Below, piece after piece: positions 19,776-33,150 of a stretch of DNA of 64,000 nt. Within the stretch, counting starts at the first letter, position 1. Each line of letters starts with the position of its first letter. The notes below the pieces were generated by a model, which saw nothing but the letters and a program-made list of their open reading frames with translations, had not been told where the DNA came from and ran no database searches. Source of the DNA: Eremophila alpestris peregrina (taxonomy: Eukaryota > Chordata > Aves > Passeriformes > Alaudidae); contig WMCF01000088.1 of NCBI GenBank assembly GCA_009792885.1, forward strand, positions 623,132 through 687,131, in the 5' to 3' direction. A program made the translations under genes and the position numbers.

Positions 19776-19964
19776 AAATTCTGGCTTTTCAAAATCATCT
19801 TCCTGATGCTTTATGGCTAGAAAAAGAAAGTGGGGTTTTTTCCCCTAGAAAACATTATTAAATCAAGCCAAATTCTGGCTTTTCAAAATCATCTTCCTGA
19901 TGCTTTATAGCTAGAAAAAGAGTGTGGGTTTTTTCCCCCCTAGAAAACATTATTAAATCAAGCC
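19776..19964. repeat. Tandem duplication of a 94-bp unit
   Basis: Unit 1 (19776-19869) and unit 2 (19870-19964) both run from AAATTCTGGCTTTTCAAAAT to AAATCAAGCC. They differ at a handful of positions, including the length of the T and C runs, so the duplication is recent. Confidence 0.95.
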
Positions 19965-21034
19965 TTTTCATTTTTCACCTCAATCAAAGACAAGTTTTTC
20001 AGCTTTTCATTAAAAACCAAGTATTTGAAGTTGTTCAGGAGGCCTTAAAATGAACATTTCCAGGTTCTAGAATAAACACTGTCATTTTCCAGATACTGCC
20101 TTTCAGGAAAGTAGGATTTAATCATGTAGCTTCTGTTCCATTAACTAGGTTCCATTAATATTTTGAGCTAGCTTAGTGCAGCTCTGGATTTGGGAAATGG
20201 GAGGTTATGATAAGCCTGTGCAAATTCAGTGAGGGGTGTTGGTGTTTTCCTGCATGAAACAGAGTGGGGAAAGCCTGTTCACAGTTGAAATCTCTTGGTG
20301 AAAAGCCCTGGGCAGGGCTGAGTTCCATCAATCCTGGGCACAGAGTGCCTGTGTTCATGTGGCAAATCCAGCTGGAAGCAGCAGGGATGGGGATGACAAG
20401 CAGCACCCCTCATTAGGCAGAGCTGAGGCAGGTACTAATTAACCTGGAGCTGCAGTGGTGCTGCACGTCCGGCTGATTCCTGCCTCTCTTGGGTTGAGGA
20501 TCAGCGTTGGCTCTGCTTGGTGCAGCTTTCCTCCAGCTTTTCCTGGCATTTCAGGCATGCAGACTGTGTCCCTGTGCCCATGTGTGTGTGCTCAGTGGCT
20601 CTGGAGTGGCTCTTGTGTGGAGCTGTTTTCCTGAGCTAAATTGGCAGACACAGGAGGGTGACAGTTTCAGCCCCATTTGAGTTTGGTGGTAAAAACTGAG
20701 CCTGGGACTCAGGCCAAGGCAGCAGGGCCACAGGGAATTTAATGGGACTTCCTGCAAAACTGACTTTCTTCAATTTGCCTAACTAATGTCTTCTCCAGCT
20801 CTGCTATTTAATTCATGATACTATCATCAATCACATAATTATGACCTCATCTCATTCTCTGTTAAGACTTGGGTGACAAATAAGGACAGGGTCACACTTC
20901 AGTTTGTGTTGCTGTGTTTTATTGCCTAGATGAAAACAAGCAAACATGCTGGGGACAGAATTCCCAAAAACATAAAATTCTGCTGACAATATGCAACATT
21001 TAGCTGTTTCTGGAGAGCTGGAAAGTTGGACTTT

Positions 21035-21053
21035 TTGGTTGGTTGGTTGGTTT
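21035..21053. repeat. Short (TTGG)n tract
   Basis: Four TTGG units form a short microsatellite. Confidence 0.7.
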
Positions 21054-21225
21054 TATTTACGCTGTTTTCCACATTAATACACACCTTGCCAGACCTGGGA
21101 ACAGACTCCTTTTAACTCATCTCATGTGCACACATCAGCAGCACGACAAACACATGGGGAGGAGATCTATTTCTGCAGGCAAGAGGCAGCTTAATCCAGT
21201 GGGTCAGATAAAAATCCTTCAGATG

Positions 21226-21347
21226 GAATATGGGAAGTTCTTCTTTTATAGATTAACCACTGCAAGGGACTGAAATCCCAGTGTCAGGCAGCATCAGACT
21301 CCACTGATGTCATAAGCCATGGCAAGGAGCACACTGAGAGTAGGAAT
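21226..21347. repeat. Dispersed direct repeat, copy B
   Basis: The copy of 18051-18159 contains two small extra stretches (an additional TTC in the TTCTTCTTTT run and GCAAGGGACT before GAAATCCCAG). Outside its borders the similarity with the 18-kb locus stops, so the inverted arm is absent here. Confidence 0.9.
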
Positions 21348-23709
21348 TAAGAACATGATTGAATCATGTGAGAGGGTTTTTACTCCTGAATTTATGTTAG
21401 AGGTTCTGGTCTAATGGTTTGGGGAAAGGATGGTTAATTCTTCACATCCTGTATTTTTGTTCAGGTTTGACATTCCCCTGCCAAAACCTCCCTTTGCTGA
21501 CACACTGCTCATGGTTTCACTGGCTATCAGCATCATCCCATCTGGAAAGAGGGTGGCTCTTTTCTTCTCAAATATTTTAGGATAAAGAAATCCTCTTCTA
21601 AGCATCTTGGGAAGGCCCTGAATGTAGAATTCCATGTGTATTCCCAGGAAGGGATAAATGACAGGGCTGTGGCAAATCTGGTGTTTGAAGTCTGAGCTCT
21701 GGCTCTGTTGCAGACACTTGGAGCAGACCCTACTCCTACACAGAAATAAACCATGAAGGTTTTGTTCCAAGAAAACTAGAAGAACATTTAGAATGTATGG
21801 AGTGTTTTTATAAACCCATCAATTTTCAAGCCACTTTCACAGTTTCCTGAGCCTAACTTGAAAGTTATGAGTGTTTGTGGTAGGCAGAGCCACACAAACA
21901 ATATCCACTTCCAACACATGTATATTCACAAGCTTCTCACTGTTGGTGCTGTGAAAGCATTGCTGTTTCTCCTACAAATAATACCTTGTAATACTATTCA
22001 TAATGGTTTTGTGCCCCAGTTTGAGCTGCTCAATTCTTGTATTCACACTTGGTAGCTGAAATACTGCAGCCCTCTGAACTTGCTTTCCTGTTTCCCCCTG
22101 ATTTTCACTCATGCTCAGATTGGCACTCACTCATCTTTACAATCCTTGTGTTCTCTTCTCTGCAGCATGACCAAAATCTGCTTGCACAGGATTTTTATGA
22201 GCTTCTGCCCTCACTAAAAAAGGGCCAACTTGTCTTGGGAAGTTTCCCCCATCAGCTCTGACATCTCCTGCAGCCTGCCATCCCTTAGCATTAATTTCTA
22301 CCACTTCCCCCGATTTCCCTGGAAGAAATCCTGATGAGGCAATAAGTGCTGGGCTATCCATCATTCCGTGCCGGTCACAAGTCACACGGTTCTTCTCAGC
22401 CTGGAAGGCACCAATCGTTCTTCATCAGCCCGAGTGTGCCACGGGTAAGAGAGCTAAAGAGCTGATTTCCACGGCCTGGGATCCTGTCTGAGCTGAGAGA
22501 GCCCTGGGATGGTGCAGCAGAGCCGATTAAACCCCTGCAAAGCTCCACAAAAGTCCTGTCAGTCAGCCTGCATTGGATTTCGGGGCTGACTTTCACTTGT
22601 TTACAGTATCGCCCATTATGTGTAGAGTGTTTGCTAAACACTGAAGAATAATGGTCCTGTCCCACGGAGCTGACAGCAGAAGGGCTGACAAAGGGAAGGG
22701 AGGCAGTAAAAGAGGTAATTTATGTATGAGTCATGCTTCCCAGCCAGCTGTGCTGATAAAAAATGGCCACTTTTATGTATGGGAAGGCTGGAAAAGAGCA
22801 ACGAAATTACCTTTCTGAAAAGAAAAAAAGCAACCCAACCCAAACGAAATATTTGGACCAGCAGTTTGATTAAAGATGACTTACTGCCAGTCCTGGGGAG
22901 GCATTTGGGTTTATCAGGGAAAGATGTTTCTGGCAGAGACACCTGCGCCTAAGACAATTCAGAGACAGCAGCAGGAGGTCCTGCCTAGGGCAAAACTTGA
23001 TAAGGAAGCAGGAAAACAGAGGATACAAGCGTGAGAGATGAGGGTTGATAAGCAGGGGTGGAGTTAGGAGTTGGGAGCAGTCCTGAGGCCGGGGAGGAAA
23101 TCATTGGAGGTACTTTTTCAGCAAATCACTGAGCATTCCCGAATCCACCTGATGCACAGAACTCTGTGGGAAGACTTATGTTGTCATCCAGCCACGTGAT
23201 TTGGAACCTGACTTTGCTCCACTTAGAGGCAATGACAGACTCCTATTGATTCATGGGAGCCATAGAAATCAAAGAAAACTTGCTGTGGCAACTGGCTAAT
23301 TCAATAAAAGCATTGATTTTTTTTCTGGCTGGACAATTAGAGAGCATGAATGCAGTGTAGCTGATTTCTGTCCTCGAATTAATGTAACAAATGATCATTG
23401 ATTCAAGTGACAGGAAACTGTACCCCAAAGGAAAGCACCTTCCATAGTAAAAATCCCCCAGCTTATGTGGGCTGGTCTTTAATGTGCCACAGATAGAGCT
23501 GGTTATGATTCTGTGTCTCTCTTGGCTGGCACACCTAGGAGTGAGTTGGCTGTCACCTCCCAGAGCAGCCAAGGTAAAGGCAGACACACAGGGCCAGGGA
23601 GAATCCTGGAAAGGTGATGCAGGAGACCATGGAGTTCAAAACAAGGTAGTGGGAGCACCCCATAGTATCACTTCAGATGAATGGCTCTAGCTTTGCCCTG
23701 GGTTTGAGA

Positions 23710-24235
23710 TAGAATCATGGAATGGTTTGGGTTGGAAGGGACCTTAAAGATCATCCAGTCCCATTCCCTGCCATGGGCAGGGACACCTTCCACCATCCCA
23801 GGCTGCTCCAAGCCCCATCCAACCTGGCCTTGGACACTTCCAGGGATCCAGGGGCAGCCACAGCTTCTGTGGGTAGCCTGTGCCAGGGCCTCTCCACCCT
23901 CACAGGGAAGAATTTCTCCCTGACATCTGATCTAAACCGACTCTCTGTCAGTGGGAAGCCATTCCCCCTTGTCCAGTCACTCCAGGCCCTTGTAAAGAGT
24001 CTCTTCATTTTGTTGTCAGCTCCTTCAGGCCCTGGAAGGCTGCAATTAGATCACCCCAAAGCCTTCTCTTCTCCAGGCTGAGCAATCCCAATTCTCCCAG
24101 CCTTTCCTCACAGCAGAGCTACTCCATCCTCCTGCTGCTTCCTCTGGACTGGCTCGAACAGCTCCAGGTCCTTCCTGTGCTTGGCCCCAGGGCTGGAGGC
24201 AGCTCTGCAGCTGGGGTCTCACCAGACTGGAGCAC
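23710..24235 (-). mobile_element. CR1 LINE, about 0.5 kb, minus orientation
   Basis: This is the longest CR1 copy in the window. It starts with the complement of the CR1 3' end (AGAATCATGGAATGG) and continues through CCATGGGCAGGGACACCTTC, TCTCCAGGCTGAGCAATCCC and TGGGGTCTCACCAGACTGGA. It is similar in extent to the plus-oriented copy at 14398-14904. The open frames within it are transposon-derived. Confidence 0.92.
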
Positions 24236-26920
24236 ACATCTCTCTCTTCCTCCACAGTGGGGAAGATACTTTGAGCACCCCCTCAAAGCTTTAAAAGAGG
24301 AACTTCTTAAACCACAGGCAGTAGCTGTGAACAGGCCCTGAGATTTTTTGGGGCTGCTGGATATATGCAAACTCAGGTTATGGCTTCATGCTTTGCTGCC
24401 CTGGCTCAGGAGTCAGTGTTCCAGGCAGTGTGAAACTAGTGTGCCTCTTGTCCATTTGCACACCCCTTTTGCTGTTGAGATTAGTTCTAATGGTGCTGAA
24501 GCATCTTGAAATGCAAGATCCTTTGCACCGTGGAAGCCCCCCAGCCTGGGCTGAGGAGTCCCAGCTGCTGACAAAGCATCCCCAGGGGTGACTCTCAGTG
24601 CAGCAGGGAACACATCCCGTTGATGCCAGCTCCTGATGTCAGGCTGGCTGCTGTGGGTGTGCTGCAGTGCTGGCACAGGGGCTGCTGCTGTTCCCTGCCG
24701 GGTGTCACCGGGGCTACAGGGGCAGGGCGGGCAGTGACACTTTAACAGCCGCGGATGTTTGCGTCAGTGCCAGTGAGTCAGGGCCCTGACCTGGGGGATG
24801 TTTCACCCTGATCCCTGGCCTTTGACGTGCGTGGGCCACCCCTGCACCCCTGACCTGCCAGGGACACCACCTCCTCTCATGTCCCCACTGCTTCTGTGCT
24901 TGGTGCTTTCTTTATCCCTTTCTAATGGGCTGTAGCTGCAATAGAGATGTTGTGAGAGGGCCCGTGAGACACAATGCACCTCCTGCCCTTCATCACAGCA
25001 GCAGGAGTGAGGAGGTGTGATAAGAGTTGTGGAGATTAATGGAACAGGATGCTCCGTGCTGGAGGGGAGGAGGGATAAAAGCTAAAGCTGCTTTACAGCA
25101 CAGCCTGCTAGAAAGTGGTGGTTAGAAAAACGTGTCTAATAAAAGGTCAGGTGTGGTCCTGAGTTCTGGGCTGACACTTGCACAAGCTGGTAAATGATAC
25201 ATAATGAACACCTTATTAGATTAATTTTGTCTATTTGAGGTCACTGTGAACAGCCCATTAGAAAATAGAGGGTTTCTCAGAGGCTGCCAGATGCTGGTTG
25301 TTATTATTTCTGCAGGTAATATACCGAATCTGTGGCTTGTTTGAGAGCAGCTTACGCAATATTTGGTGATCAGATTTGGTGCATTAACTGGATAACTTAA
25401 CTACTTCTTCCCTGCTTTTCTTCCCTGACTGTAGGAGTGTAACTCTTACAATCAGATTTCTCATGTGCAACAGTCAGAGAGACAGCCACAATTAAACTTT
25501 CACTACCCCAAACCGCTCAAAAGTTGTGGTGGCCTTTCTGATTGCCATGTCTTTTTAGAGTCTGTGGTTTTTAGCTTTTCAGTTATGAGAGCTGAAAATT
25601 AATCTTTCACTTCAAGTAAAGAAGTGCTCTCACTTATATCCCAGATCCCAGCACCAGAAATGTCAGGGAGAAGAATGAAATACCTGAGAGCATAAAACTG
25701 CAAATGCACTTGCAGAGTACAGCACAGGATTTGCTCCCAGTAAACTGTCAGAGCTCCTGCTGGAAGCAGAGAGTGCTTGCTGAAAAGCAACTTGAAAGGT
25801 GCCAGACTGTTTAAAAATTCACAGACACATTTTCATACTTAGAACTTCTCTCCCAGTATAGTAAGAGAGCTCCACTCGTGTAACTGCTGGTAGCTGTCAT
25901 GGAAGCTTTTTGTTTCCTAGCAAAAGGTACAGAGGCAACAATGGCACAGGCAAGAGAGCTTTGATGCAGAATGTTCAAAAGCCTGATTTCTGTTTCCTCT
26001 CCAAAGACCAGCCCTCCAGAAACCTTCCTTGACCTCTTCTAGGTATGAAATAGTCCAGGATGGGCTTTGGTGCTCTTCTTCATAAGATCCTTCTACATCC
26101 TCCCCACAGGCATCTCGCCAAACAGCCAAGGAAAGGGTTGCTAGCACTGCTTTCTTCTGTGGGTGGATTTTGATTATTAATGAAATGGTGGGGATGAATG
26201 GAACTAGTTCCCATCTTGTCAAAGCAGCACAAGCAGGATGCTGCTTTTCTGAGACTTGCCACTGCCCCTTCCTCCTGCAGATCATCCCTTTCATGTGCCT
26301 GAGCAGCACTGAGGTGACTGCCTGCTTCATTAAGAGCTGCTCCAGCACAGGAGCCAGCTCAGAAAGTGGTTTACAAACAGCAAAGAGAAAACTCAGAGAC
26401 AGAACAGAAAAGAGGGGAAGAAAGAGATGATTGCAGTTTTAAGGTGAATTTCCACAACCTTCCAAGCAGGCATTCCAGTGTGAGTACATTAAATTCACAT
26501 ATTTCTCAACAGCAAGGCCTGTTTAGCAATGAAGACCTTTGGCACTGAAAGAGGCTCAAAACAAATCTTTGCAGGCAGCAATAAAACACAAGGAGTGCCA
26601 TGCTGAACATCACTGGGTCGAGCAGCTTGTTAAGGCAAGAGGCTGGAGGCTCATTTGTGCAATCCCTGCAAGAAATGCTGTCCTGTGACACACTCACTGT
26701 CAGAGATAACTGCCTTGGAGACTAAAAAAGAAAAAACTAAATACAGCCCCTACAAATGCAGGGCTGTAGCCACACTACAGGAAAATGTGCACACCCACAG
26801 ACACACAGAACATGAGATTTTTGAAACTTGAACCAAGCTTGGAATTTGGTTTAGAACTGTTGGTTGTTGCCTGTGGAAAAAAAAATAACTGCAAGAGACA
26901 CTTGTTGTGCATCCTCTGAA

Positions 26921-26997
26921 CAACCTGATCTAGGGGAGGTGGTGATGATCTTTAAGATCCCTTCCAACCCAGGCCATTCTATGATTCTGTGATTCTA
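26921..26997 (+). mobile_element. Short CR1 3' end, plus orientation
   Basis: CAACCTGATCTAGGGGAGGT leads to GATCCCTTCCAACCCAGG and the terminal TCTATGATTCTGTGATTCT. Only the last 75 bp or so of the element remain. Confidence 0.88.
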
Positions 26998-29900
26998 GAA
27001 ATTGAGAAAAAAAGAGTCTCCAAGCTAATGCATAATACAGGGTCTTGTCTGGATGTTCCCAGCATCCAGCCCAGGAAAAAGGCAGTGTGAGGTTTTCACA
27101 TTTTCTCCTGTAAAAAAGGAGTTTGACTCCCCAGCTTTGCTGAGATCTGAATAATGAAATAGTTCTAACCAATGTTTAGATTCAGGTTTACTTTGATGGT
27201 GCTTTGCATTGTACCCACAGTGTGCCAAGAGCCTTCCTGCCATCCAGGAGAGGCCTCTGGCTCCCACAGGCTGGTGCCCCAGTCCTGCAGGGATTTCTTC
27301 CACAGGCTTTTCTTCCCATTTGTGGGAGCTGTTCCACTTCTCAGTTGTCTGTGGAGATAAGCATGTGTATGAATGATTGTAGAAGTGGGTTATTTAAACT
27401 TTGGGCTATGTAAGGGCTATACATTTTAAGATGGTTTCTTCCAGGGATTTTGCAGGCAGATTTGAGTTTGCCCTGCTCATACTCCAAGGAAAACTGAGGA
27501 AATGTGTCCATGGGTAGCTGGCACACTGTTCCAGCTCAGCTCATAGTGAGCTCCAAGCATTGCAGCCACAGCTCTGTATGCCTTTAACAATTAAAGCAAA
27601 TACAGACATTCTTCAAGACTCAAGGCAAGGTGCTGCTGGAACTCCCTGCTCTCACACCACAGTGTGTATCTATGTGTGTGGATGTGAGTTAATCCATGTT
27701 CTTATGTGCAGGAGAGATTTTTCTCCAAAATCTCTCTCCCTTCCCAAACCCACTGTTTAACCAATGCTTGATAAGGATGTTTTAAATGATGGTTTTCATC
27801 AACTTTCCCACGGGATTTAAGATAACCTCACAGTCAATAAACATCCAATTGTATCCAAATGGCATTACCATATGGGACTGGGGGAGAGTCCATAAATACC
27901 AGTGGCATAGGAACACAGTGTTTTACATTGATGGGGGCTCAAGGCTCCTGCCTGCCTCCAAGTGATGAGCTCCTGGGCAGCCTTTGTGCCCAAAGCAGTC
28001 TGAAAACAGTCCTGCAGCACAGAATTGCTTGCTGTATTTTGTCCCATCACTAGCCCCCCCTTGATTAATCCCAAATTAATCTGTGCCTGATTTGCTTCAT
28101 GTAAATGCAGGAGATAAACTGTTGATTCTGCAATAGCTGGATTAGTCAAATGAAGACCATGTCTAGGTATCACAGAGCCCCCAGTTTGCTGTTCATGCGC
28201 TGAGAGGAAAAATGTTTCCCAAAGGAGACAATTATCTGTTGTTTACTGATTTCTGCTGTTACATGTTATGTCATTTGTGCACTTCAGGTCTCTTCACATA
28301 AGTCAAACAGCCTGAACTGGTGAGGAGGTTCATGCCTGGCTTTGTCATATGATGCTGGATATTACCTCCACATTTATCCTCTGGTTTAGCTTCTAGGAAG
28401 AAGTTCTCTCCCAGCTAAGTACTCAATCCCATTTGCCCTCAGTAGCCCTTAATGTTGTCTTTCAGTTGTCAGGATGGCAAAACTGAGCCTTGCTCACCCA
28501 CTTTTAGTGAGACACAGGTATAAATCTATCACAGCCTGTCCTGGAATTAGTTTTGGAAAGGCAGGTGTCACTTAGCTCCTTCCCATGGTTTGGTGTCTAC
28601 AGAGGGCACCCTCTTCCATGGCATTTTTAACTCAAGCAGACTTCTGATGCTGCTTCTGTTTCCTTGGAGGCAATGAATGTTGCTTGCAGTGCATCATCAA
28701 GTGTCTCATTATTAAATAATTAGAAAAGGTTTTTTTGTAAGCATTTTGGCTGTAAAGAGCCCCAATTACTGTTGTTACTGCTACCTTCTGGCAATGCAGA
28801 AGAAGACACTGGTGAATCTTCCTTTGATCTTTGTTGAAACAGGCTGGAAAAAATGGGCAGACCTTTGGAGTCTAAATAATGACATTATCCATAAATAATA
28901 AAGCTCTTGGGGGCCCTTTGCTGTAACTTCCTGCCCAAAGGTGTTCATCTTCACACACAGGCACAGTGTCTGTCCTGTGCTCCTCTCTTATCACTGGTCC
29001 TGCTGCTTTCATTTCTGCTTGTGGTAGTTGTAATGGCATCCAAAAGGACACTCATCCTTTGGGATGGGTCTGAGGGGTGTTTTATAAGGGGTTTATATAA
29101 GGTGAAAGTTTTTCTGGACAGAAGTTATAGAGGGGCAAGGAAAAGGAACCAAGAAGTAACAAAACCCATCACTTTTTGGAGATCTTCAGACATCCAGATT
29201 AGCAGTGAGGGCAATTCTGGCCAGAAGCTGCAAAACCCAGCAATATATTTGGGATATCTTGGACTTCAGACCAAGGAGTCCAAAATACAGTGACCAAACA
29301 ACCTTGCTAATAATCAGAGGGGTCTGCCAGGCCTGCCAGACATTCAGAGGTCCTGGAGCTGTGGCTGCAGACAACTTGCCTTTCAGCTTCACAGTGCACA
29401 CAGAGTGGGACCAGCACAAGCAGGACCTGTCTGACCTGCTGAGGAGGTCCTGCAGCACTCTGTGCCCACCAAGCATGGCTTGGTTTGGGTGTGATTGACC
29501 ATCTGTGGCTATCCAGGAGCTGCTGGACTTGCTGTGCAAACCCATCCAGCACCACTGGAGTTTAATTTCTCCTCTTTCTCTGTTCCACGCCCAAGATAAC
29601 TTCCATGGGACAGCAGAGTCCCAATATCCACTCAGGATTTCATCCTGCTGTCATTTCTGTTTGAAAAATGAAACTGCAGCTGAAGTCAGCTCTCTGAGGT
29701 GTAAACCTAGAGTGGGGTCTGTCTGCTTGGACAGCCAGGGATGTGCCTCTCTCAGGACACCTCCCAAGGAAAGGACACATCATGGAAGCCCCAGTGAGGG
29801 CATGCAGGGGGCAGGGAGAGGGGAACTGCAAACTCTGGGTGTGCAGGTGAGGCCCAGGTGGGTGCAGCACATCCTCCAGCCCCTCCCAAGGAGCTGCCTC

Positions 29901-32900
29901 TCCCAGCACGTGTCTCTCCAAGGATCAGCTGTGTGCCCTGAGCTCAGGCACACAGGGGTTTGGAAATGCAGGCCATCAGCTAGGCCATGCCTTTGTAATG
30001 AGCCCTTGCTGAAGGAGCAGGCTGGTTCCTCCTGGGAAGGGTGCCTGCATCATTAGGGAAAGGAGGGCTGAGCACTCTCTCCCAGGCTGATTGCAGAGCC
30101 ACCTTCTCTGCCCAGGCAGTGAAGATTGCCCATCTCCACCGGGGCAGTCAGAGAATCTTTTGGGGACAGCTGCCTTTTATTTATGACCTGAAGAGGGAAA
30201 TAGATCTTTAACCCTTCCTTTGCTAGGAATGAAGGAGCTCTCAGAAATCTTCTGTGCCCCTCCATCACTGTGGTGCTCGTGAGGGGTTATTACAACACAT
30301 ATTTTTCTCCACAGGCAGCAGTTCCCAGCTCCAGGAGGCTGACAGGCCTTGTGTAACTTGTCATTACTCATCAGCACTCCCTATGCTCGTTTAGATCTCG
30401 GGGTGTGGTGTTAATTAGCTGATTTTGTAACAACACCCAGGTGACCTGGTGATGGATAGTCACCCTGGAAACCGATCCAGCAGGAGTGTGGTGGCTCCCT
30501 GTCCTTACACTACGCTCTCAGATTGCTGTTTGCTTCTAGACTTGGAGCTTGTTGCCTGTCTGCCCTTCCCCACACCTTCCAAGCCTGCTGGAGGATAAAT
30601 CCCACAGAAATGATCTGTAGATTCTTCACTGAAAAGTGCAGCCAGGTAGTAGAGAAGGAATACAGGCTGGGAGCCCTGTGCTTGTTTTAGAAAGTCCATG
30701 TGGGAAGGAACATGTGTGAATGCACTCCAGCTATGGGGGGAACAAGAATTGCTCACAACTCAATTGCTAAATCTGAGCAAACCTTTAAGTAGTTTTATTA
30801 TCCCATAATAACAATTATGATTTTTCCTGGTTTTTTCCATAATTATATTGGGTCAAACCACTGCATTATGGAACATAGAGAAAATCTACTAAATCCATGC
30901 GACTGAGGATTTAACTTCTTTTGATGTGCAAATATAGTTAATTTTTAATTTGATAGAATTTTAATCTTTCAGGAAATGTGTTTCCATTGCATACAGAACA
31001 GCCCACCCATGATCCAGCTGTTTCTCCCTCTGTGTTTCCTTATCCCTACGGTCTGTTCCTAGGCCTCTTAACTTGGAAGCTGTTTTGTTGGAGCTTTTTT
31101 GGGCAGCTTTGCTGACACTTTGGTTTGGAAAGCACAAATTGTGCCCAGCCTTGGAAATACCAATTGTTCTTCGCAAAGTCAAATCTATTTTTCCCAGTGC
31201 CCTTGCTTTGACCTTGTTATCAGCCTTGCCATGAATAGTGTGATCCCTAATTAGTCCATCTGTCAGCTGTCCAGGCCCACGTGATGGGACAGGAGCCTTG
31301 CTGGCAGATTGGAAACCAGCTGAAAGCACAACAGGATAAATGAGAAATGTCAGGATTTGGACACTGGTAGCCATCTCTTGTTGGCATCAGATCTGGGTTT
31401 CACATTGGTAGTGATCTGAAGGAAGGGCTAAAGGACATCCTGATGAAAATCCCACATCACCCACTTGCTGCAGCATTGGGATTCAGTGGGTTTGTGTAGA
31501 CTGGGAATCGGGCCCTGGCCCCAAAAATAAAGCTTCTGAGAAAGGGTTTTAATGAATCACACACAACTGTGTGAGCACAACAGACCCCAAGTTAGTGGCT
31601 TCATTACCTACTCTGAAGAACTGTTCATTGCTGGGCTTCCTTGAGCAGGAATAGAGTGGGGGGTGGCTCTACTGGTGACCTTCTGCTGTACCAGGGAGAG
31701 ACCAAACTGGGGCCTGCCAGGATCTACCAGCAGCAGCTGCCTTTTACTGCCCATTTTATGCCCATAAATCCTTGCTGACTAACTTTTAATCCTGATCCAG
31801 TGTTGTGTGTCAATGGGATCTCAGGAGTTTGTAACCACTGGAAAAGGGGGAGTGTGAAGCCTGCAAGCAGCCCCGTAGCAAGGTAGGTGTGTGTGTGGGA
31901 GCCTCACAAATGCAGCCCTCAGTGCTGGGAGGGGTGGGAAATGATTCATGCACCTGCAGGTTTGCTAGGACCAGATATGGCTGAAGGTGACCTTGGGAGC
32001 AAAGGAGTAAGGGTGGAAGCCTGGCTGGGAACAGGGCGCTTCTGAACAGAGGCACCATGGCTTTTGAACCAAAAGTTGCATTTCCCTGCCCTTTCCTAAA
32101 TCTGCTCCAGCAGAGCATTGTTGACAAAAGAGGAAAAACCCCAATGATGAGCTCTTCTGCAAATCCTGTCCCAAATGTTTCAGCTTGTCATGCCTCTAAT
32201 TCATTTGCAGGAAGCTTAGACTTGGGCTAAAATAAAATTTACTTTCATGCTTATCTGCTCTGATATCAGAGTATCCCAAAGCTCTACTTGGTCTGGGGGT
32301 TTGTTCCTGGAAACAAGGCTGGAATAAGAAGTTTGCAGGAATAAGAAGTTAATATCAAAGAACTTTGAGCCAGAAATGAGCTGCCCAGTTCTCCTTGACC
32401 TCTTTGGAGCAGGCCCTGTGTGATCTAATCCTTGTATTGATGACAGTCACAGACTGATTGAGGGAAAACTGCCTCCAGGAGGGGCTGCTTTGCAAATGCA
32501 TTTTGATAGGGGGAAAAAATCACCAATAAATAGTGGAAATGTGTTTGGTGGCAGAGTGATACCCTGATGGAGCCATATCAATTTCAGCTTCATAGTGACT
32601 AAAAATAGTGCTGCCCATTTTAGTTCTTCTGGGTGTTCTGAATGTTTTTTTAAAATGCTGAGTGAGCACCTCTCTCAAAACCATGTCTTGTGCCTGAATT
32701 AGGCACCCAGGAAACGTGTAGGAATCTGCATTTCCAGGCTCCTGCCGTGCCATTGGAAGGAAGCAGGAGCAATTCCCAGAGAGTATGTGCAGCCTCTCCT
32801 GGGGAATGCCGTGGGCTGCTCAACAAAAGCCTTTTGTTACCATTTCTCAAGTGGTGTTTCATTTTGTCTGACACCACTGCAGCATCATCCAGTGCTGTGT

Positions 32901-33014
32901 TGCCTAATGCTGGCAAGTCCTCAGGCTGCTCTGCCTTGTGAGGGAGGCAGGGCTTTAAACTGGTTATAGACTTTTAAATGTTACCTTCCCTGGTGCTGCA
33001 AGGGCGTGTGATGT

Positions 33015-33150
33015 TAGAATCATGGAATTGGTGGGGTTGGAAAAGACCCCAAACATCTGTGCAGCCACCACCATGTTCCCAAATGCCACATCCACGTGTA
33101 TTTTTCAACACTTCCAGGGACAGAGACTGCCACTGACTTCAAGGGGGTAA
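33015..33150 (-). mobile_element. CR1 fragment of a different subfamily, minus orientation
   Basis: The sequence begins AGAATCATGGAATTGG, then GGGGTTGGAAAAGACCCC, and ends near ACTTCCAGGGACAGAGACTG. The interior (CACATCCACGTGTATTTTTC) resembles a CR1 subfamily unlike the CCATGGGCAGGGACACC type seen elsewhere in the window. Confidence 0.8.

Noticed and set aside
23722..24081. Open frame of 119 codons
   Set aside because: It lies entirely in the CR1 element at 23710-24235 and is antisense to that element.
28907..29293. Open frame of 128 codons with a signal-peptide-like hydrophobic stretch
   Set aside because: The hydrophobic run is followed by low-information sequence with no family motif, and no splice support or codon bias was seen. 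Intergenic chance frame.
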